Shown here piece after piece: positions 1 to 7,957 of a DNA stretch of 64,000 nucleotides. The notes below the pieces were generated by a model, which was not told where the DNA came from, made no database searches, and saw only the letters and a program-made list of their open reading frames with translations. This DNA comes from Leptospira ognonensis (lineage in GTDB: Bacteria; Spirochaetota; Leptospiria; Leptospirales; Leptospiraceae). The translations under genes and the position numbers were made by a program. Numbering within the stretch: position 1 is the stretch's first letter; each line of letters opens with the position of its first letter. The stretch lies in the NCBI RefSeq assembly GCF_004770745.1, contig NZ_RQGD01000039.1, positions 1-64,000 on the forward strand, read 5' to 3'.

Positions 1-1066
1 ATAAGAAAGGAAGCAAAAAGAAGTAGGGGCTAATAACTTCTCTACCGCCAGCTTCCCAGAGTAAGGTCTGTTTCTTGGCTTTTGCTGTGTGGATCGCATC
101 CGATAACTCATCAAAACCTGCATAGCCTTCATTCGTACGAATAAAGGCGCCACCTGTCTCCACTGCTATCCTCCGTAGAAACTCAAAATCGGGAACACTC
201 TTACGCTTTTGAACGGAAACATTTGAAGAAATTTCATAGTCATTGCCTGCAGCATCGCCTGATAGATTTTTATTTGATACAACTGACTTAAGTAAGTTAA
301 ATGTTAGATCTGTTTCAGCGCCTTGTATCGTACCCAAAGCTACAACATGAACGGGAATGCCTAGCCTCGAGAAATTTTTAATATATTCCAACCCCTTAGC
401 TTTTTCATCTTCTGAGGCATCCCCATCTGAATATAAGACAACCTGAAACCCTTCTCCTAAATATCTTGAGGAATTTATCAATTCTTGAAATGCCGAAACA
501 TAATTTGTGCCGCTATAAAAGGTGTTATGCTGGTTCATCTGATTAAAAAGGATATCATTGATCCAAACAGGGTCCGGTAGTGGATGGGAGTGTTGTACAG
601 CTGATCCAGCAAATGTTATGACACCAAAAGAAACTTGATCGGAATTTCGTTTTAATAATTCCATCGAGTGGAATCTTGACTCTTCGAATCTGGTTCGAGG
701 GACAAAAGAATAACCATCGAGGATCTTGACATCTTCTGCATCCATACTCCAAGATCCGTCGAATACAAAATAAACAGATGTTTGATTTGACTCAATTTTG
801 GAATCTCCACTAATGTTTGGCCCCGCTAAGGAGACAACTAAAGATAGAAAAGAAATGGATAAGAAAATTTGATAGAACCAAAATTTCCAATATCCCGACA
901 ATTTGCCATCTTTACTGCTCAAAAGCATTGTTAGTTTACTGACTTTGGAAGGATGAACTAAATTACTAATTTCTCTTATAGCCAGGTATTGCATTCGGAT
1001 AAACCAAATGCAAAACAGGAGAGCCGGTACGGATAAAAGTAATACTAACGGGTAGAGAAAGCCCAT
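1..1066 (-). CDS. batB: BatB-like von Willebrand A membrane protein (partial, 3' end off window)
   Basis: The frame is open from an ATG at 1066 to the window edge, giving about 355 residues without a stop. Two hydrophobic segments (about residues 5-23 and 62-82) flank a short loop and are followed by a vWA domain. The metal-site motif is DGSWS (D103, S105, S107), and a second acidic motif, SDGDASED, lies further on. The last visible residues begin a C-terminal membrane segment, so only a few residues are probably missing. The start overlaps the batA stop as TAATG, so the two are translationally coupled. BatA and BatB are paired vWA proteins of the Bacteroides-aerotolerance type; they are thought to form envelope complexes with MoxR, but their function is unsettled. 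Confidence 0.85.
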   Translation of the reverse strand, partial: MGFLYPLVLLLSVPALLFCIWFIRMQYLAIREISNLVHPSKVSKLTMLLSSKDGKLSGYWKFWFYQIFLSISFLSLVVSLAGPNISGDSKIESNQTSVYFVFDGSWSMDAEDVKILDGYSFVPRTRFEESRFHSMELLKRNSDQVSFGVITFAGSAVQHSHPLPDPVWINDILFNQMNQHNTFYSGTNYVSAFQELINSSRYLGEGFQVVLYSDGDASEDEKAKGLEYIKNFSRLGIPVHVVALGTIQGAETDLTFNLLKSVVSNKNLSGDAAGNDYEISSNVSVQKRKSVPDFEFLRRIAVETGGAFIRTNEGYAGFDELSDAIHTAKAKKQTLLWEAGGREVISPYFFLLPFL

Positions 1067-2058
1067 TATCGAAGTGGCCTCCGAAACCAAATGCCATTCC
1101 CGAGAAAAAATATAAAAAAGAAGATTACAGAAAGTATTGAAATGGGAAGAAATAGTGACACTCTCTCTGTTACTTTTTTGACTTCTAAGGGATGTTTTTC
1201 TAATTCACTAATTTCTCTTAATATCGATTTTAACGAATCCCCCTCTTTTGCTCTGTAATATAATCCTGCCGCTTCATTCGCAATCTTCTGTAAACTTTCA
1301 TCTTTAAGGCTTGTTACAACTTGTTTTCCATCAGCACCGATAAAGGGAGAACCATCTGACTCATACACTTCAATAGGCGTTTCACCAGCAAGTCCGACTA
1401 TGTATAAATGAACGCCTTCTTTGATGGCGGCTTTTGCTGAAATCAACGGATCGATACCGCCAGAATTTTCACCATCTGTAATGATTAGAATCGCTTGTTC
1501 TCTATTCTCTACCTTAACTTTCTTTAGCTCTTCTAATGAATAGAGTATCGCATCTCCTATGTTAGTTCCTCCCGCTTTATTATGATCAATGGTTTGAAAG
1601 TGGATGCTATCAATAGCCTTTTTCATCGCTGTTTTGTTATTAGTAAACGGATAATGTAAATATACCTTTCCACTAAAGACAATGATTTCTGTTCGATTTC
1701 CTCGAGTATCATCCAAATACTCTTTTACGAGTTCTTTCATTGCCTCGAGTCTATTGGGACGAAAATCTGCAGCCTGCATACTTGCGGAGAGATCGAGTGT
1801 GATGGTCAAATCAATCCCCTCTAGATGAATGGAATCCCTTGGTAAGGATAAAGAAGGTCCAGAAAGACCAAAAACCAAAAAAGAATAAGCCAATATTTCC
1901 GATTTCTTTACAAGTTTCTCCAAAAAGGAGGATTGATTTTTTTTATCCGCATTCCAACCTAATGGGGCAAATAGAATCGTATCCGTCTTATATCCATACT
2001 TATGGACAAAGTAAACACCAATTAACAAAAGAAGTGCGTAAGGATATTCGAAACTCAA
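1066..2058 (-). CDS. batA: BatA-like von Willebrand A membrane protein
   Basis: The protein has 330 residues: a membrane segment near 7-19, a second at 55-67, a vWA domain, and a C-terminal membrane anchor at about 301-320. The MIDAS elements are visible as DLSAS (D89, S91, S93), the Thr in GGTNIGDA (T165) and TDGENSG from 194, so metal-dependent ligand binding is plausible. The start is TTG, embedded in TTGA where the upstream gene stops. An AAGG stretch lies about ten bases before it. It belongs with batB downstream and with the DUF58 and MoxR genes upstream, the usual partners of a MoxR chaperone ATPase. The biological role in spirochaetes is not established. Confidence 0.85.
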   Translation of the reverse strand: MSFEYPYALLLLIGVYFVHKYGYKTDTILFAPLGWNADKKNQSSFLEKLVKKSEILAYSFLVFGLSGPSLSLPRDSIHLEGIDLTITLDLSASMQAADFRPNRLEAMKELVKEYLDDTRGNRTEIIVFSGKVYLHYPFTNNKTAMKKAIDSIHFQTIDHNKAGGTNIGDAILYSLEELKKVKVENREQAILIITDGENSGGIDPLISAKAAIKEGVHLYIVGLAGETPIEVYESDGSPFIGADGKQVVTSLKDESLQKIANEAAGLYYRAKEGDSLKSILREISELEKHPLEVKKVTERVSLFLPISILSVIFFFIFFLGNGIWFRRPLR

Positions 2059-2624
2059 GTTAATTTTTCCTTAGACTTTGTTTTTAGAGTTCTTACTTTT
2101 TCTATATAACTGAGAGCGAGGGCAGTCGTCGGTTCTTCAACTTGATAAGAAGAGAGCACAATCTCCGCAAAAAGATCGTGTGGGGCCTTTAAAACAGACT
2201 TAAAACTTTTCGATAGGACGTTTGTCCAAGCATGCGTCGACTTTGGATTCATAGACTTTATGTAAAATTCCAAAGAAGATTTTTCATAGCCTTTGGCAAG
2301 ATTTACGATTCGAATAAACTTACTTAGCTCCATGATCGCCAAACGCGGGCTTGTTTGTGCCAGTTCTTCAATTTGTTTTAACTTTGGCGCTTGATCAACG
2401 AATGAGATAGGATGAAGAGATAATTTTTCATCTTTCACTGTTTGTGCAGGATTCACTTTCGGCTTAAGGGATGCTAACCACTTGAACAACTTATAGATTA
2501 GATAAAATCCGATTCCGATAACCCAAGGCATTAAAAGCAATATGGGAACAATTACCCTCAAAAAATAAACCTCACTTTCAGATAAAATTTCCATAGGGAG
2601 CAGTTCACTTATTGAAAGTTTCAT
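2055..2624 (-). CDS. Small single-pass membrane protein of the Bat cluster, function unknown
   Basis: This is a 189-residue protein with one strong membrane segment at about residues 23-48, followed by a charged cytoplasmic or periplasmic domain of about 130 residues rich in helix formers. Its position between the DUF58 gene and batA is where DUF4381-type proteins usually sit in Bat operons, and its topology fits, but no diagnostic motif is visible, so that link comes from context. It starts with ATG in an ATGA overlap with the DUF58 gene and ends in a TTGA overlap with batA. All three are therefore probably translated from one message at matched levels. Confidence 0.75.
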   Translation of the reverse strand: MKLSISELLPMEILSESEVYFLRVIVPILLLMPWVIGIGFYLIYKLFKWLASLKPKVNPAQTVKDEKLSLHPISFVDQAPKLKQIEELAQTSPRLAIMELSKFIRIVNLAKGYEKSSLEFYIKSMNPKSTHAWTNVLSKSFKSVLKAPHDLFAEIVLSSYQVEEPTTALALSYIEKVRTLKTKSKEKLT

Positions 2625-3502
2625 GATGTTGAGATCCTTCTTTTGCGCGCAAAAAAATGACCTAACGAATGGTTTGCGGAAACATTACTTGGGAAAGATC
2701 CCCAAGTGAGCCCGTATTTTAAAGAAAGTTCTTTTAAATGATCTTCTTGTTCCACTAGCGTCCGAATGGAGCGAGCAGATGTATGTAAAATGTTCTGTTC
2801 ATTTTCCGGATCTTTGAATTGAAATTTTAAATATTTTGATTGAGAGTATTCAAAAGGCTCATATACATGCATGAGAGCCAAATCATGCGAACTTACCAAA
2901 TAACGCAGGTCATCCGGCATATCTAAATCAATAAAATCTGAGATCAAAAAGACGACAAATCGATGTCCTTTTCTTCTTTGAAGAGAATGGATCGCGCTAC
3001 GAATATCAGTTTTACCTGAAAGAGAAGGATTGTCACGATGATAAACAAGTCTCTCTAACATTTGATATAGCTGTCGTCTACCGGTCTTGGCAGGAGACTC
3101 AGCGAGTATCTGGTCATTAAAAAAAACATATCCCAATCGATCGCCCGTCTTAATCGTGCTATATGCGAGAGTTGCCGCAAGCTCTACAGCATGTTCAATT
3201 TTAGTCTTCTCCTGCCAGCCTGTATACATGGAAGGACTAACATCCATAGCAATATAGATATTACGCTCTCTCTCTTCCTGGAATATTTTAACGTAGGGCT
3301 CACCTAATCGAGCAGTCATATTCCAATCTATGAGCCGAATTGATTCGCCATTGACATACTTTCTAGCTTCTTTGAATTCTGTTCCCTTTCCAGGAATTTC
3401 CGTTAAGTAATGTCCATCTAACAGAGATGATGCATTTTTCTTGGAAATCAATTCCAAAAGATGCACTCGCTTAAGTATTTCGATTGAGGAAGTTTGGCTC
3501 AC
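2621..3502 (-). CDS. DUF58 domain protein (vWA-like partner of MoxR)
   Basis: The protein has 293 residues and no membrane segment. The DUF58 signature is clear: R47-K-Y-V-N-G-E followed by R-L-I-D-W (to W60) and then AR. After it comes a vWA-like strand with MDVSPS (D87, S89, S91), so the metal-binding triad is retained. Proteins of this family are encoded beside MoxR ATPases and are thought to act as soluble adaptors or targets of MoxR. The start is GTG at 3502, 15 bases after the moxR stop, and the stop overlaps the next ATG as ATGA. Confidence 0.88.
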   Translation of the reverse strand: MSQTSSIEILKRVHLLELISKKNASSLLDGHYLTEIPGKGTEFKEARKYVNGESIRLIDWNMTARLGEPYVKIFQEERERNIYIAMDVSPSMYTGWQEKTKIEHAVELAATLAYSTIKTGDRLGYVFFNDQILAESPAKTGRRQLYQMLERLVYHRDNPSLSGKTDIRSAIHSLQRRKGHRFVVFLISDFIDLDMPDDLRYLVSSHDLALMHVYEPFEYSQSKYLKFQFKDPENEQNILHTSARSIRTLVEQEDHLKELSLKYGLTWGSFPSNVSANHSLGHFFARKRRISTS

Positions 3503-3517
3503 TAAATTAACTTCTCG

Positions 3518-4489
3518 CTAGGCGGGAGCTTTTACCGTTTGTAATATCTTAAGGATTAGATCTTCCGATTTCATGCCTTCGGCTTCTGCCATATAATTTA
3601 GAGATACTCGATGCCGAAGCACCGATAGCGCCACCGAACGTACGTCTTCCGCCGTAGCAAAATCTCGACCATGCATCAAAGCCACAGACCTGGCAGTTTG
3701 TGCCAATGCAAGCGAAGCTCGCGGAGAAGCTCCGTGCCCAATCCATTGTTTATAATCTGGAAGCCCATAATTTTCGGGATTTCGCGTCGAAAGTACAATC
3801 TCGGCGATGTAGTGTATCAATTTGTCCTCTAGATGGACAGTCCTACCTAACTCTTGCAAGCTGATGATGTCTTTATCCGAAAAGAAGGCTTTCATTTCAG
3901 GGAATTTTGTCTCAGAAACAACCATCTTTACGATTTCTGCCTCTTCTTCTTTTTTCGGGTAACCTACGACAAGTTTCAGAAGGAACCTATCAAGTTGTGC
4001 CTCTGGAAGAGGATAGGTTCCTTCTTGTTCGATCGGGTTTTGCGTCGCAAATACAAGGAAAGGGGCAGGCAACTTTTTCGTCTCCTCACCCACAGTGATT
4101 TGACGCTCTTGCATCGCCTCAAGAAGGGCGGACTGTACTTTTGCGGGAGCTCGGTTGATTTCGTCAGCCAGGATAAAATTACCGAAGATCGGACCGTATT
4201 GATTTTCAAACGTAGCCTTGTTTTGATTGAATATCCGTGTACCTACAATATCTGCTGGCAACAAATCCGGTGTAAATTGAATCCTTCGAAAATCTACTCT
4301 GCAAACCTGAGAGAGCAAATTGACTGCTCTCGTTTTTGCCAGACCAGGAAGTCCTTCGATGAGCACGTGTCCATTGGAGAGCATGGCAAGGAGAAGGCCA
4401 TCTACTAGGTCTTCTTGCCCGACGATGCCTTTGTGCATTTCTTTTCTGGATTCTATTAACGTTTCACTAGCTTCTTTGATGGATTTCAA
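3518..4489 (-). CDS. moxR: MoxR-family AAA+ ATPase
   Basis: The 323-residue protein is a typical MoxR: N-terminal GIVGQED at 21-27, Walker A GLPGLAKT (46-53), Walker B ILADEINRAP (106-115), a sensor region around ATQNPIEQEGTYPLPEAQLDR, and the C-terminal lid helices. MoxR ATPases are chaperones that activate or assemble vWA-domain partners, and such partners follow it here. The start is TTG at 4489: an in-frame TGA lies two codons upstream and an AAGGTG ribosome-binding site just before it. The next Met (residue 18) would cut the first helix. It is the promoter-proximal gene of the Bat cluster, divergent from the secreted hydrolase gene at 4685. Confidence 0.93.
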   Translation of the reverse strand: MKSIKEASETLIESRKEMHKGIVGQEDLVDGLLLAMLSNGHVLIEGLPGLAKTRAVNLLSQVCRVDFRRIQFTPDLLPADIVGTRIFNQNKATFENQYGPIFGNFILADEINRAPAKVQSALLEAMQERQITVGEETKKLPAPFLVFATQNPIEQEGTYPLPEAQLDRFLLKLVVGYPKKEEEAEIVKMVVSETKFPEMKAFFSDKDIISLQELGRTVHLEDKLIHYIAEIVLSTRNPENYGLPDYKQWIGHGASPRASLALAQTARSVALMHGRDFATAEDVRSVALSVLRHRVSLNYMAEAEGMKSEDLILKILQTVKAPA

Positions 4490-4628
4490 TGGTCACCTTG
4501 CACTTTCGAGAGTATGGAAAATCTATCGAATCTTAATTTAATTCCAGGACTTTCAATGAAAAACTAAAACGGACTGCGATTTTTATTCATTTTTTCTATT
4601 TTTTAGGGATTTCCTTAAAAAATTATTC

Positions 4629-4645
4629 TTGCCATATTTTTGCCA
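4629..4645 (+). promoter_or_regulatory. TTGCCA direct repeat upstream of first hydrolase gene
   Basis: TTGCCA occurs at 4629-4634 and again at 4640-4645, 11 bases start to start (one helical turn). The proximal copy could also serve as a -35 element, with TAGCAT at 4663-4668 as a -10 after 17 bases. The same hexamer is repeated upstream of the paralogous gene at 5794, with 21-base spacing. A shared activator or repressor site is inferred. Confidence 0.4.
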
Positions 4646-4684
4646 ATCTTCTACAACAATTATAGCATACACTCGGAGACAAAA

Positions 4685-5506
4685 ATGACGAAGCGAACTT
4701 TACTCAAAACCTTAACAGCACTCTTTGCACTTACCTTAGCGGGATCCCTAAGCGCACAAACTTATACTGTTTTCATACACGGAAAATCAGGCTCGAACCA
4801 CAACGGTGTGGGAACAACTGATGTGAACAATTATTGGGGTTCGGCTCCTAGTTCCGTTTCTGGTTCTAAAATCTTCATCGGATACGATGGAACCACTGAC
4901 CCTAGAACTTACGGTTCTTCTCGCGCTCAAACAAATGTCACAACGGGTCTCACAAACTACTGCAAGGGAACTAAATCCTGCAAAGTGGTCTGTCACTCTG
5001 CTGGTTGTTATGCCATCGAGTATTGGTTGTCGAACCTTGGTGGAACTGCTTCTTCTAAAGGATTCAACCTGACAAAAGTAACGGCGCTCGCAGCTGCTTC
5101 TGGTGGATCGGAACTCGCTTCTGCTTTGAACGGTATCACTTTTGGTTTCGCTGGAAACGCAATGGACAAAGCTCTCATCGTAGGAACTGCTCGTGGTGCT
5201 TTCAACCATAACAACACGGCTTCTATTGGTGTTTACCATGTTCCAGGTTACAAAGGACTCATCGGAGCCTCTGCGATCCTACCTGGCGAAGATGATTATG
5301 CTGTCGCTTACCATTCTTCTTGTGGGTATAACAGATCTGGTGGTCTCAACAAATGTCAATCTTCCCTCACGCAGTATGAAGGAATCTGGCCTTTTGGTGG
5401 AAACCAAACTTACAACCAATACTCGGGTCACTACCGAGCTCCTTCGGTTGGTTCGTCTGGGTTGTACTTAAACCACAGCGAAATCACGAAAGAAGGTTGG
5501 AGATAA
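4685..5506 (+). CDS. Secreted alpha/beta-hydrolase-like protein, copy 1
   Basis: The protein has 273 residues. An N-terminal signal peptide (basic MTKR, hydrophobic core, SLSA before Q25) suggests export. The mature part begins YTVFIHGKSG, an oxyanion-hole HG motif, and has a nucleophile elbow CHSAG (103-107, S105). D203 or D204 and H264 near the C-terminus could complete the triad. Six cysteines (93, 99, 103, 108, 213, 224) suggest disulfides. The start at 4685 is preceded by CGGAG; the longer frame from 4640 would bury the signal peptide. It is about 85-90 percent identical to the gene at 5794. An esterase or lipase-like activity is likely but the substrate is unknown. A strong terminator follows. 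Confidence 0.8.
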   Translation: MTKRTLLKTLTALFALTLAGSLSAQTYTVFIHGKSGSNHNGVGTTDVNNYWGSAPSSVSGSKIFIGYDGTTDPRTYGSSRAQTNVTTGLTNYCKGTKSCKVVCHSAGCYAIEYWLSNLGGTASSKGFNLTKVTALAAASGGSELASALNGITFGFAGNAMDKALIVGTARGAFNHNNTASIGVYHVPGYKGLIGASAILPGEDDYAVAYHSSCGYNRSGGLNKCQSSLTQYEGIWPFGGNQTYNQYSGHYRAPSVGSSGLYLNHSEITKEGWR

Positions 5507-5537
5507 GTTTCCTCACTCTCTCCTTCTCCTGAGAAAA

Positions 5538-5564
5538 AGCCAGCGCTTCGCTGGCTTTTTTTTT
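5538..5564 (+). terminator. Intrinsic terminator after first hydrolase gene
   Basis: The eight-base stem AGCCAGCG / CGCTGGCT (5538-5545 and 5549-5556) closes a three-base loop and is followed directly by eight T residues. It lies about 30 bases after the stop, so the two paralogs are probably separate transcription units. Confidence 0.9.
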
Positions 5565-5593
5565 GCCCAAGGGAATACTTGCGTCAAGGATAC

Positions 5594-5677
5594 GACGGGC
5601 TTGGTCTGCTACGGCAGACGGAAGCGGAGCGAACCCCAAAGTAGCCTGCCCGGACGCCCAAAACTAAGGGAATTCCC
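5594..5677. repeat. GC-rich palindromic intergenic element
   Basis: The 287-base gap between the paralogs holds a compact structured segment. The hairpin GTCTGC-TACG-GCAGAC (5604-5609 / 5614-5619) is enclosed by CGGGC (5596-5600) pairing with GCCCG (5648-5652). The perfect palindrome GGGAATTCCC follows at 5668-5677. The segment is more GC-rich than its surroundings and has no coding frame. It resembles a dispersed extragenic palindromic repeat, but no second copy lies in this window. Confidence 0.4.
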
Positions 5678-5714
5678 AAAGAGAATTCATTAGTACGACA
5701 CCTAAATAAATAAT

Positions 5715-5741
5715 TTGCCACATTTTATTTTTTTATTGCCA
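5715..5741 (+). promoter_or_regulatory. TTGCCA direct repeat upstream of second hydrolase gene
   Basis: TTGCCA(CATTT) is present at 5715-5720 and 5736-5741, 21 bases apart (two helical turns), 53 bases upstream of the ATG at 5794. A matching pair with 11-base spacing precedes the first paralog. No good -10 follows at 17 bases (TACCTT at 5759 is weak), so a regulator site is as likely as a promoter. Confidence 0.4.
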
Positions 5742-5793
5742 CATTTATTACATTTCGCTACCTTGAAGCATATACCTCATTTGGGAGATTTAA

Positions 5794-6600
5794 ATGCGCA
5801 ACCTACTTACCATTCTGGCGGTCCTGCTTTTCACAGCGAGCGTCAGTGCACAGACTTACACAGTTTTCATCCATGGAAAATCAGGCTCGAACCACAACGG
5901 TGTGGGAACAACTGATGTGAACAATTATTGGGGTACTGCTCCTAGTTCCGTATCTGGTTCCAAAATTTTCATCGGTTACGATGGAACCACTGACCCTAGA
6001 ACGTACGGTGCTTCTCGTGCACAAACTAACGTAACAACAGGTCTTACAAACTATTGCAAAGGTGCAAACTCTTGTAAAATCGTTTGTCACTCTGCGGGTT
6101 GTTATGCGATCGAGTTTTGGCTTTCTAACTTAGGTGGAACCGCTTCTTCTAAAGGATTCAACCTGACAAAAGTAACGGCTCTAGCAGCGGCTTCTGGTGG
6201 ATCTGAACTTGCTTCTGCTTTGAATGGAGCAACTTTCGGTTTCGGCGGAAATGCAATGGACAAAGCTCTCATCGTAGGAACTGCTCGCGGTGCTTTCAAC
6301 CATAACAACACTGGATCGATTGGTATTTACCATGTTCCAGGTTACAAAGGACTCATAGGCGCTTCTGCGATCCTTCCAGGTGAAGACGACTATGCCGTCG
6401 CTTACCACTCGTCATGTGGATACAACAAAGCAGGCGGGCTGAACAAATGCCAATCTTCACTCACTCAAAGTGAAGGAATTTGGCCTTTTAACTCTAACGT
6501 GACGTATACTCAGTATTCTGGTCACTACAGAGCGGCTTCTGTTACAGCAACTGGTCTCTACTTAAACCATAGCGAAATCACAAAGGAAGGTTACAGATAA
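5794..6600 (+). CDS. Secreted alpha/beta-hydrolase-like protein, copy 2
   Basis: This 268-residue paralog of the gene at 4685 has a distinct signal peptide (MRNLLTILAV..., cleavage probable after SVSA at residue 19). The mature sequence is nearly the same: HG at 27-28, nucleophile elbow CHSAG with S100, acidic candidates D198/D199 and H259. The cysteines are conserved. Stretches of 60 bases (5875-5934) and 38 bases (6142-6179) are identical to copy 1 while the rest differs at many synonymous sites. A GGGAG ribosome-binding site precedes the ATG and a terminator follows. It is secreted and possibly an esterase; the substrate is unknown. A role in an exported nutrient-scavenging or host/matrix activity cannot be inferred from sequence. 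Confidence 0.8.
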   Translation: MRNLLTILAVLLFTASVSAQTYTVFIHGKSGSNHNGVGTTDVNNYWGTAPSSVSGSKIFIGYDGTTDPRTYGASRAQTNVTTGLTNYCKGANSCKIVCHSAGCYAIEFWLSNLGGTASSKGFNLTKVTALAAASGGSELASALNGATFGFGGNAMDKALIVGTARGAFNHNNTGSIGIYHVPGYKGLIGASAILPGEDDYAVAYHSSCGYNKAGGLNKCQSSLTQSEGIWPFNSNVTYTQYSGHYRAASVTATGLYLNHSEITKEGYR

Positions 6601-6635
6601 GTAATCACTCCCATCCCTGAGCGGTTGGACGAAAG

Positions 6636-6664
6636 GCCCGATGTAAAAGTCGGGCTTTTTTTTT
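6636..6664 (+). terminator. Intrinsic terminator after second hydrolase gene
   Basis: The stem GCCCGA / TCGGGC (6636-6641 and 6650-6655), extended by a wobble and an A-T pair, closes an eight-base loop and is followed by nine T residues. It lies between two convergent genes. Confidence 0.85.
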
Positions 6665-6677
6665 GTTTGAACCTTTT

Positions 6678-7091
6678 CTATTTTTTGATGACAAGACTTG
6701 CAAAATAAATCCCTAGGATCACGAACGAAAGACCTAATAGGATACTAGTGGCAATATTAACAACTGCTGCCTGGTAACTCGCATTACGGATGAGTAACGC
6801 ATTTTCAAGAGAGAAAGTTGAGAAAGTGGTGAATCCGCCAAGCAGGCCCGTGCCGATGAACAATCGATACTGCGATGGGAGGGACAAACGATCCAAACAA
6901 ACAAATAGTACGCCGATAAAAAAGGAACCGATCAAATTCACAGTGAGAGTGGAATACGGAAAACTAGATGGAAATGCTTTACCAGTCCATCGTTCGATGG
7001 AAAACCGAAGCACACTGCCTATTCCTCCACCTAAAAACACATAAATCAAGCCAAGGGAAACATCCATAAGAAAGGGATAATTAGCACTCAA
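6678..7091 (-). CDS. crcB: CrcB/Fluc fluoride ion channel
   Basis: The 137-residue, four-helix membrane protein carries all Fluc signatures: GGGIGSVLRF (21-30), the polar-track Asn in VNLIGSFFIG (N52), and the Phe-box segment GGFTTFSTFS (85-94, with F90 and F93). Fluc proteins form dual-topology dimers that export fluoride. The start is TTG at 7091 in a TTGA overlap with the upstream hydrolase stop, which argues for coupling. An alternative ATG at 7067 has no ribosome-binding site. It is the last gene of a sulfur-stress-type operon, an unusual place for it, and no fluoride riboswitch precedes it. Confidence 0.92.
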   Translation of the reverse strand: MSANYPFLMDVSLGLIYVFLGGGIGSVLRFSIERWTGKAFPSSFPYSTLTVNLIGSFFIGVLFVCLDRLSLPSQYRLFIGTGLLGGFTTFSTFSLENALLIRNASYQAAVVNIATSILLGLSFVILGIYFASLVIKK

Positions 7092-7957
7092 GGATTCTCA
7101 AGGATAAAATGTAGAGGCCATTTCAAATATGACGTACCATTGGATTCTGGCTCTGGCAAAATTCCGGCATTGATATTCACTTGTATGCTTGGCAAAAGCA
7201 GCCGAGGAACTGCAAGACCTTGATCTCGATTTTCTCTAAAGGCGATGTAGTCTGACTCCGTTGTATGCTCAGAAAGTTGTATATTATTACTTTTGCAATT
7301 GCCTATTGTTGTTTCAAATTTCAATTCTCTACCGTTTGGTAGATAGTCATGGCCCACGAATGCTCGTGTCTGCTCTGGCAACGTATATAGATTTTTTGAG
7401 ATCGATTGGTATAGGTCCTTGGCGCTTCCATTCGGAAAATCGCATCTCCCAGTTCCGTAATCTGGCATAAAGAGTGCATCGCCTGTAAATAAAAGATCAC
7501 CGATTAGGTAACTCATGCAAGCTGGCGTATGACCTGGAGTGGGAATTGCCTCAAGGAAAATGCTGCCGAACTTTACTTTCTCAAAATCGGTAAACAAATG
7601 ATCGAATTGGGAACCATCTGTTTTTAGAGATAGCAGATTGAAGTGTTTTTTAAATGTCTCTTGGACTAACTTGATCCTTTCTCCAACACCGATGACGGCT
7701 TCCGGGAAGTGCTTTTTTAAAAATTGAGAGCCTGATAAGTGATCTGCATGTACGTGTGTTTCAAGAATTGCTCGCAATTTGATTTTTTTTGATTGTATAT
7801 AGTTGATAACTCTTTGCAAGTTTTTAGTCGAAACATTGCCCGAGTTTGGATCAAAATCTAAGACGGGATCAATCAAAATCCCATCTTCTGAATCCTCATC
7901 GTATACAAGATAGGTGAGAGTAAAGGTATCCGAGTCAAAAAAATGCTGCACCTTCAT
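7088..7957 (-). CDS. Metallo-beta-lactamase-fold persulfide dioxygenase-like enzyme
   Basis: The 289-residue protein has the MBL-fold metal signature HVHADH (H68, H70, D72, H73), then PGHTPA (H143), TGD (D160), GRCDF (R171, D173) and a late VGHDY (H203). The layout matches ETHE1/Blh-type persulfide dioxygenases, mononuclear-iron enzymes that oxidise glutathione persulfide to sulfite; these need H70, H143 and D160 equivalents. It sits directly before crcB and after a TauE/SafE exporter (ATGA overlap at 7954-7957), a common pairing of sulfite producer and exporter. Glyoxalase II is the main alternative, but the cst-like context favours persulfide chemistry. Regulation is probably by the repressor at 13648. 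Confidence 0.82.
   Translation of the reverse strand: MKVQHFFDSDTFTLTYLVYDEDSEDGILIDPVLDFDPNSGNVSTKNLQRVINYIQSKKIKLRAILETHVHADHLSGSQFLKKHFPEAVIGVGERIKLVQETFKKHFNLLSLKTDGSQFDHLFTDFEKVKFGSIFLEAIPTPGHTPACMSYLIGDLLFTGDALFMPDYGTGRCDFPNGSAKDLYQSISKNLYTLPEQTRAFVGHDYLPNGRELKFETTIGNCKSNNIQLSEHTTESDYIAFRENRDQGLAVPRLLLPSIQVNINAGILPEPESNGTSYLKWPLHFILENP

Noticed and set aside
3854..4408. 184-residue plus-strand frame inside moxR
   Set aside because: Complete overlap with a strongly supported MoxR gene; no ribosome-binding site or domain.
4787..5239. 150-residue open frame on the minus strand
   Set aside because: Antisense of the secreted hydrolase gene; similar frames recur in the paralog, as expected from the codon pattern, and the predicted residue mix (Ser/Arg-rich) is unnatural.
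6601..7091. Possible fluoride riboswitch controlling crcB
   Set aside because: The region upstream of crcB is coding sequence of the dioxygenase-like gene, and no riboswitch-like fold was seen.
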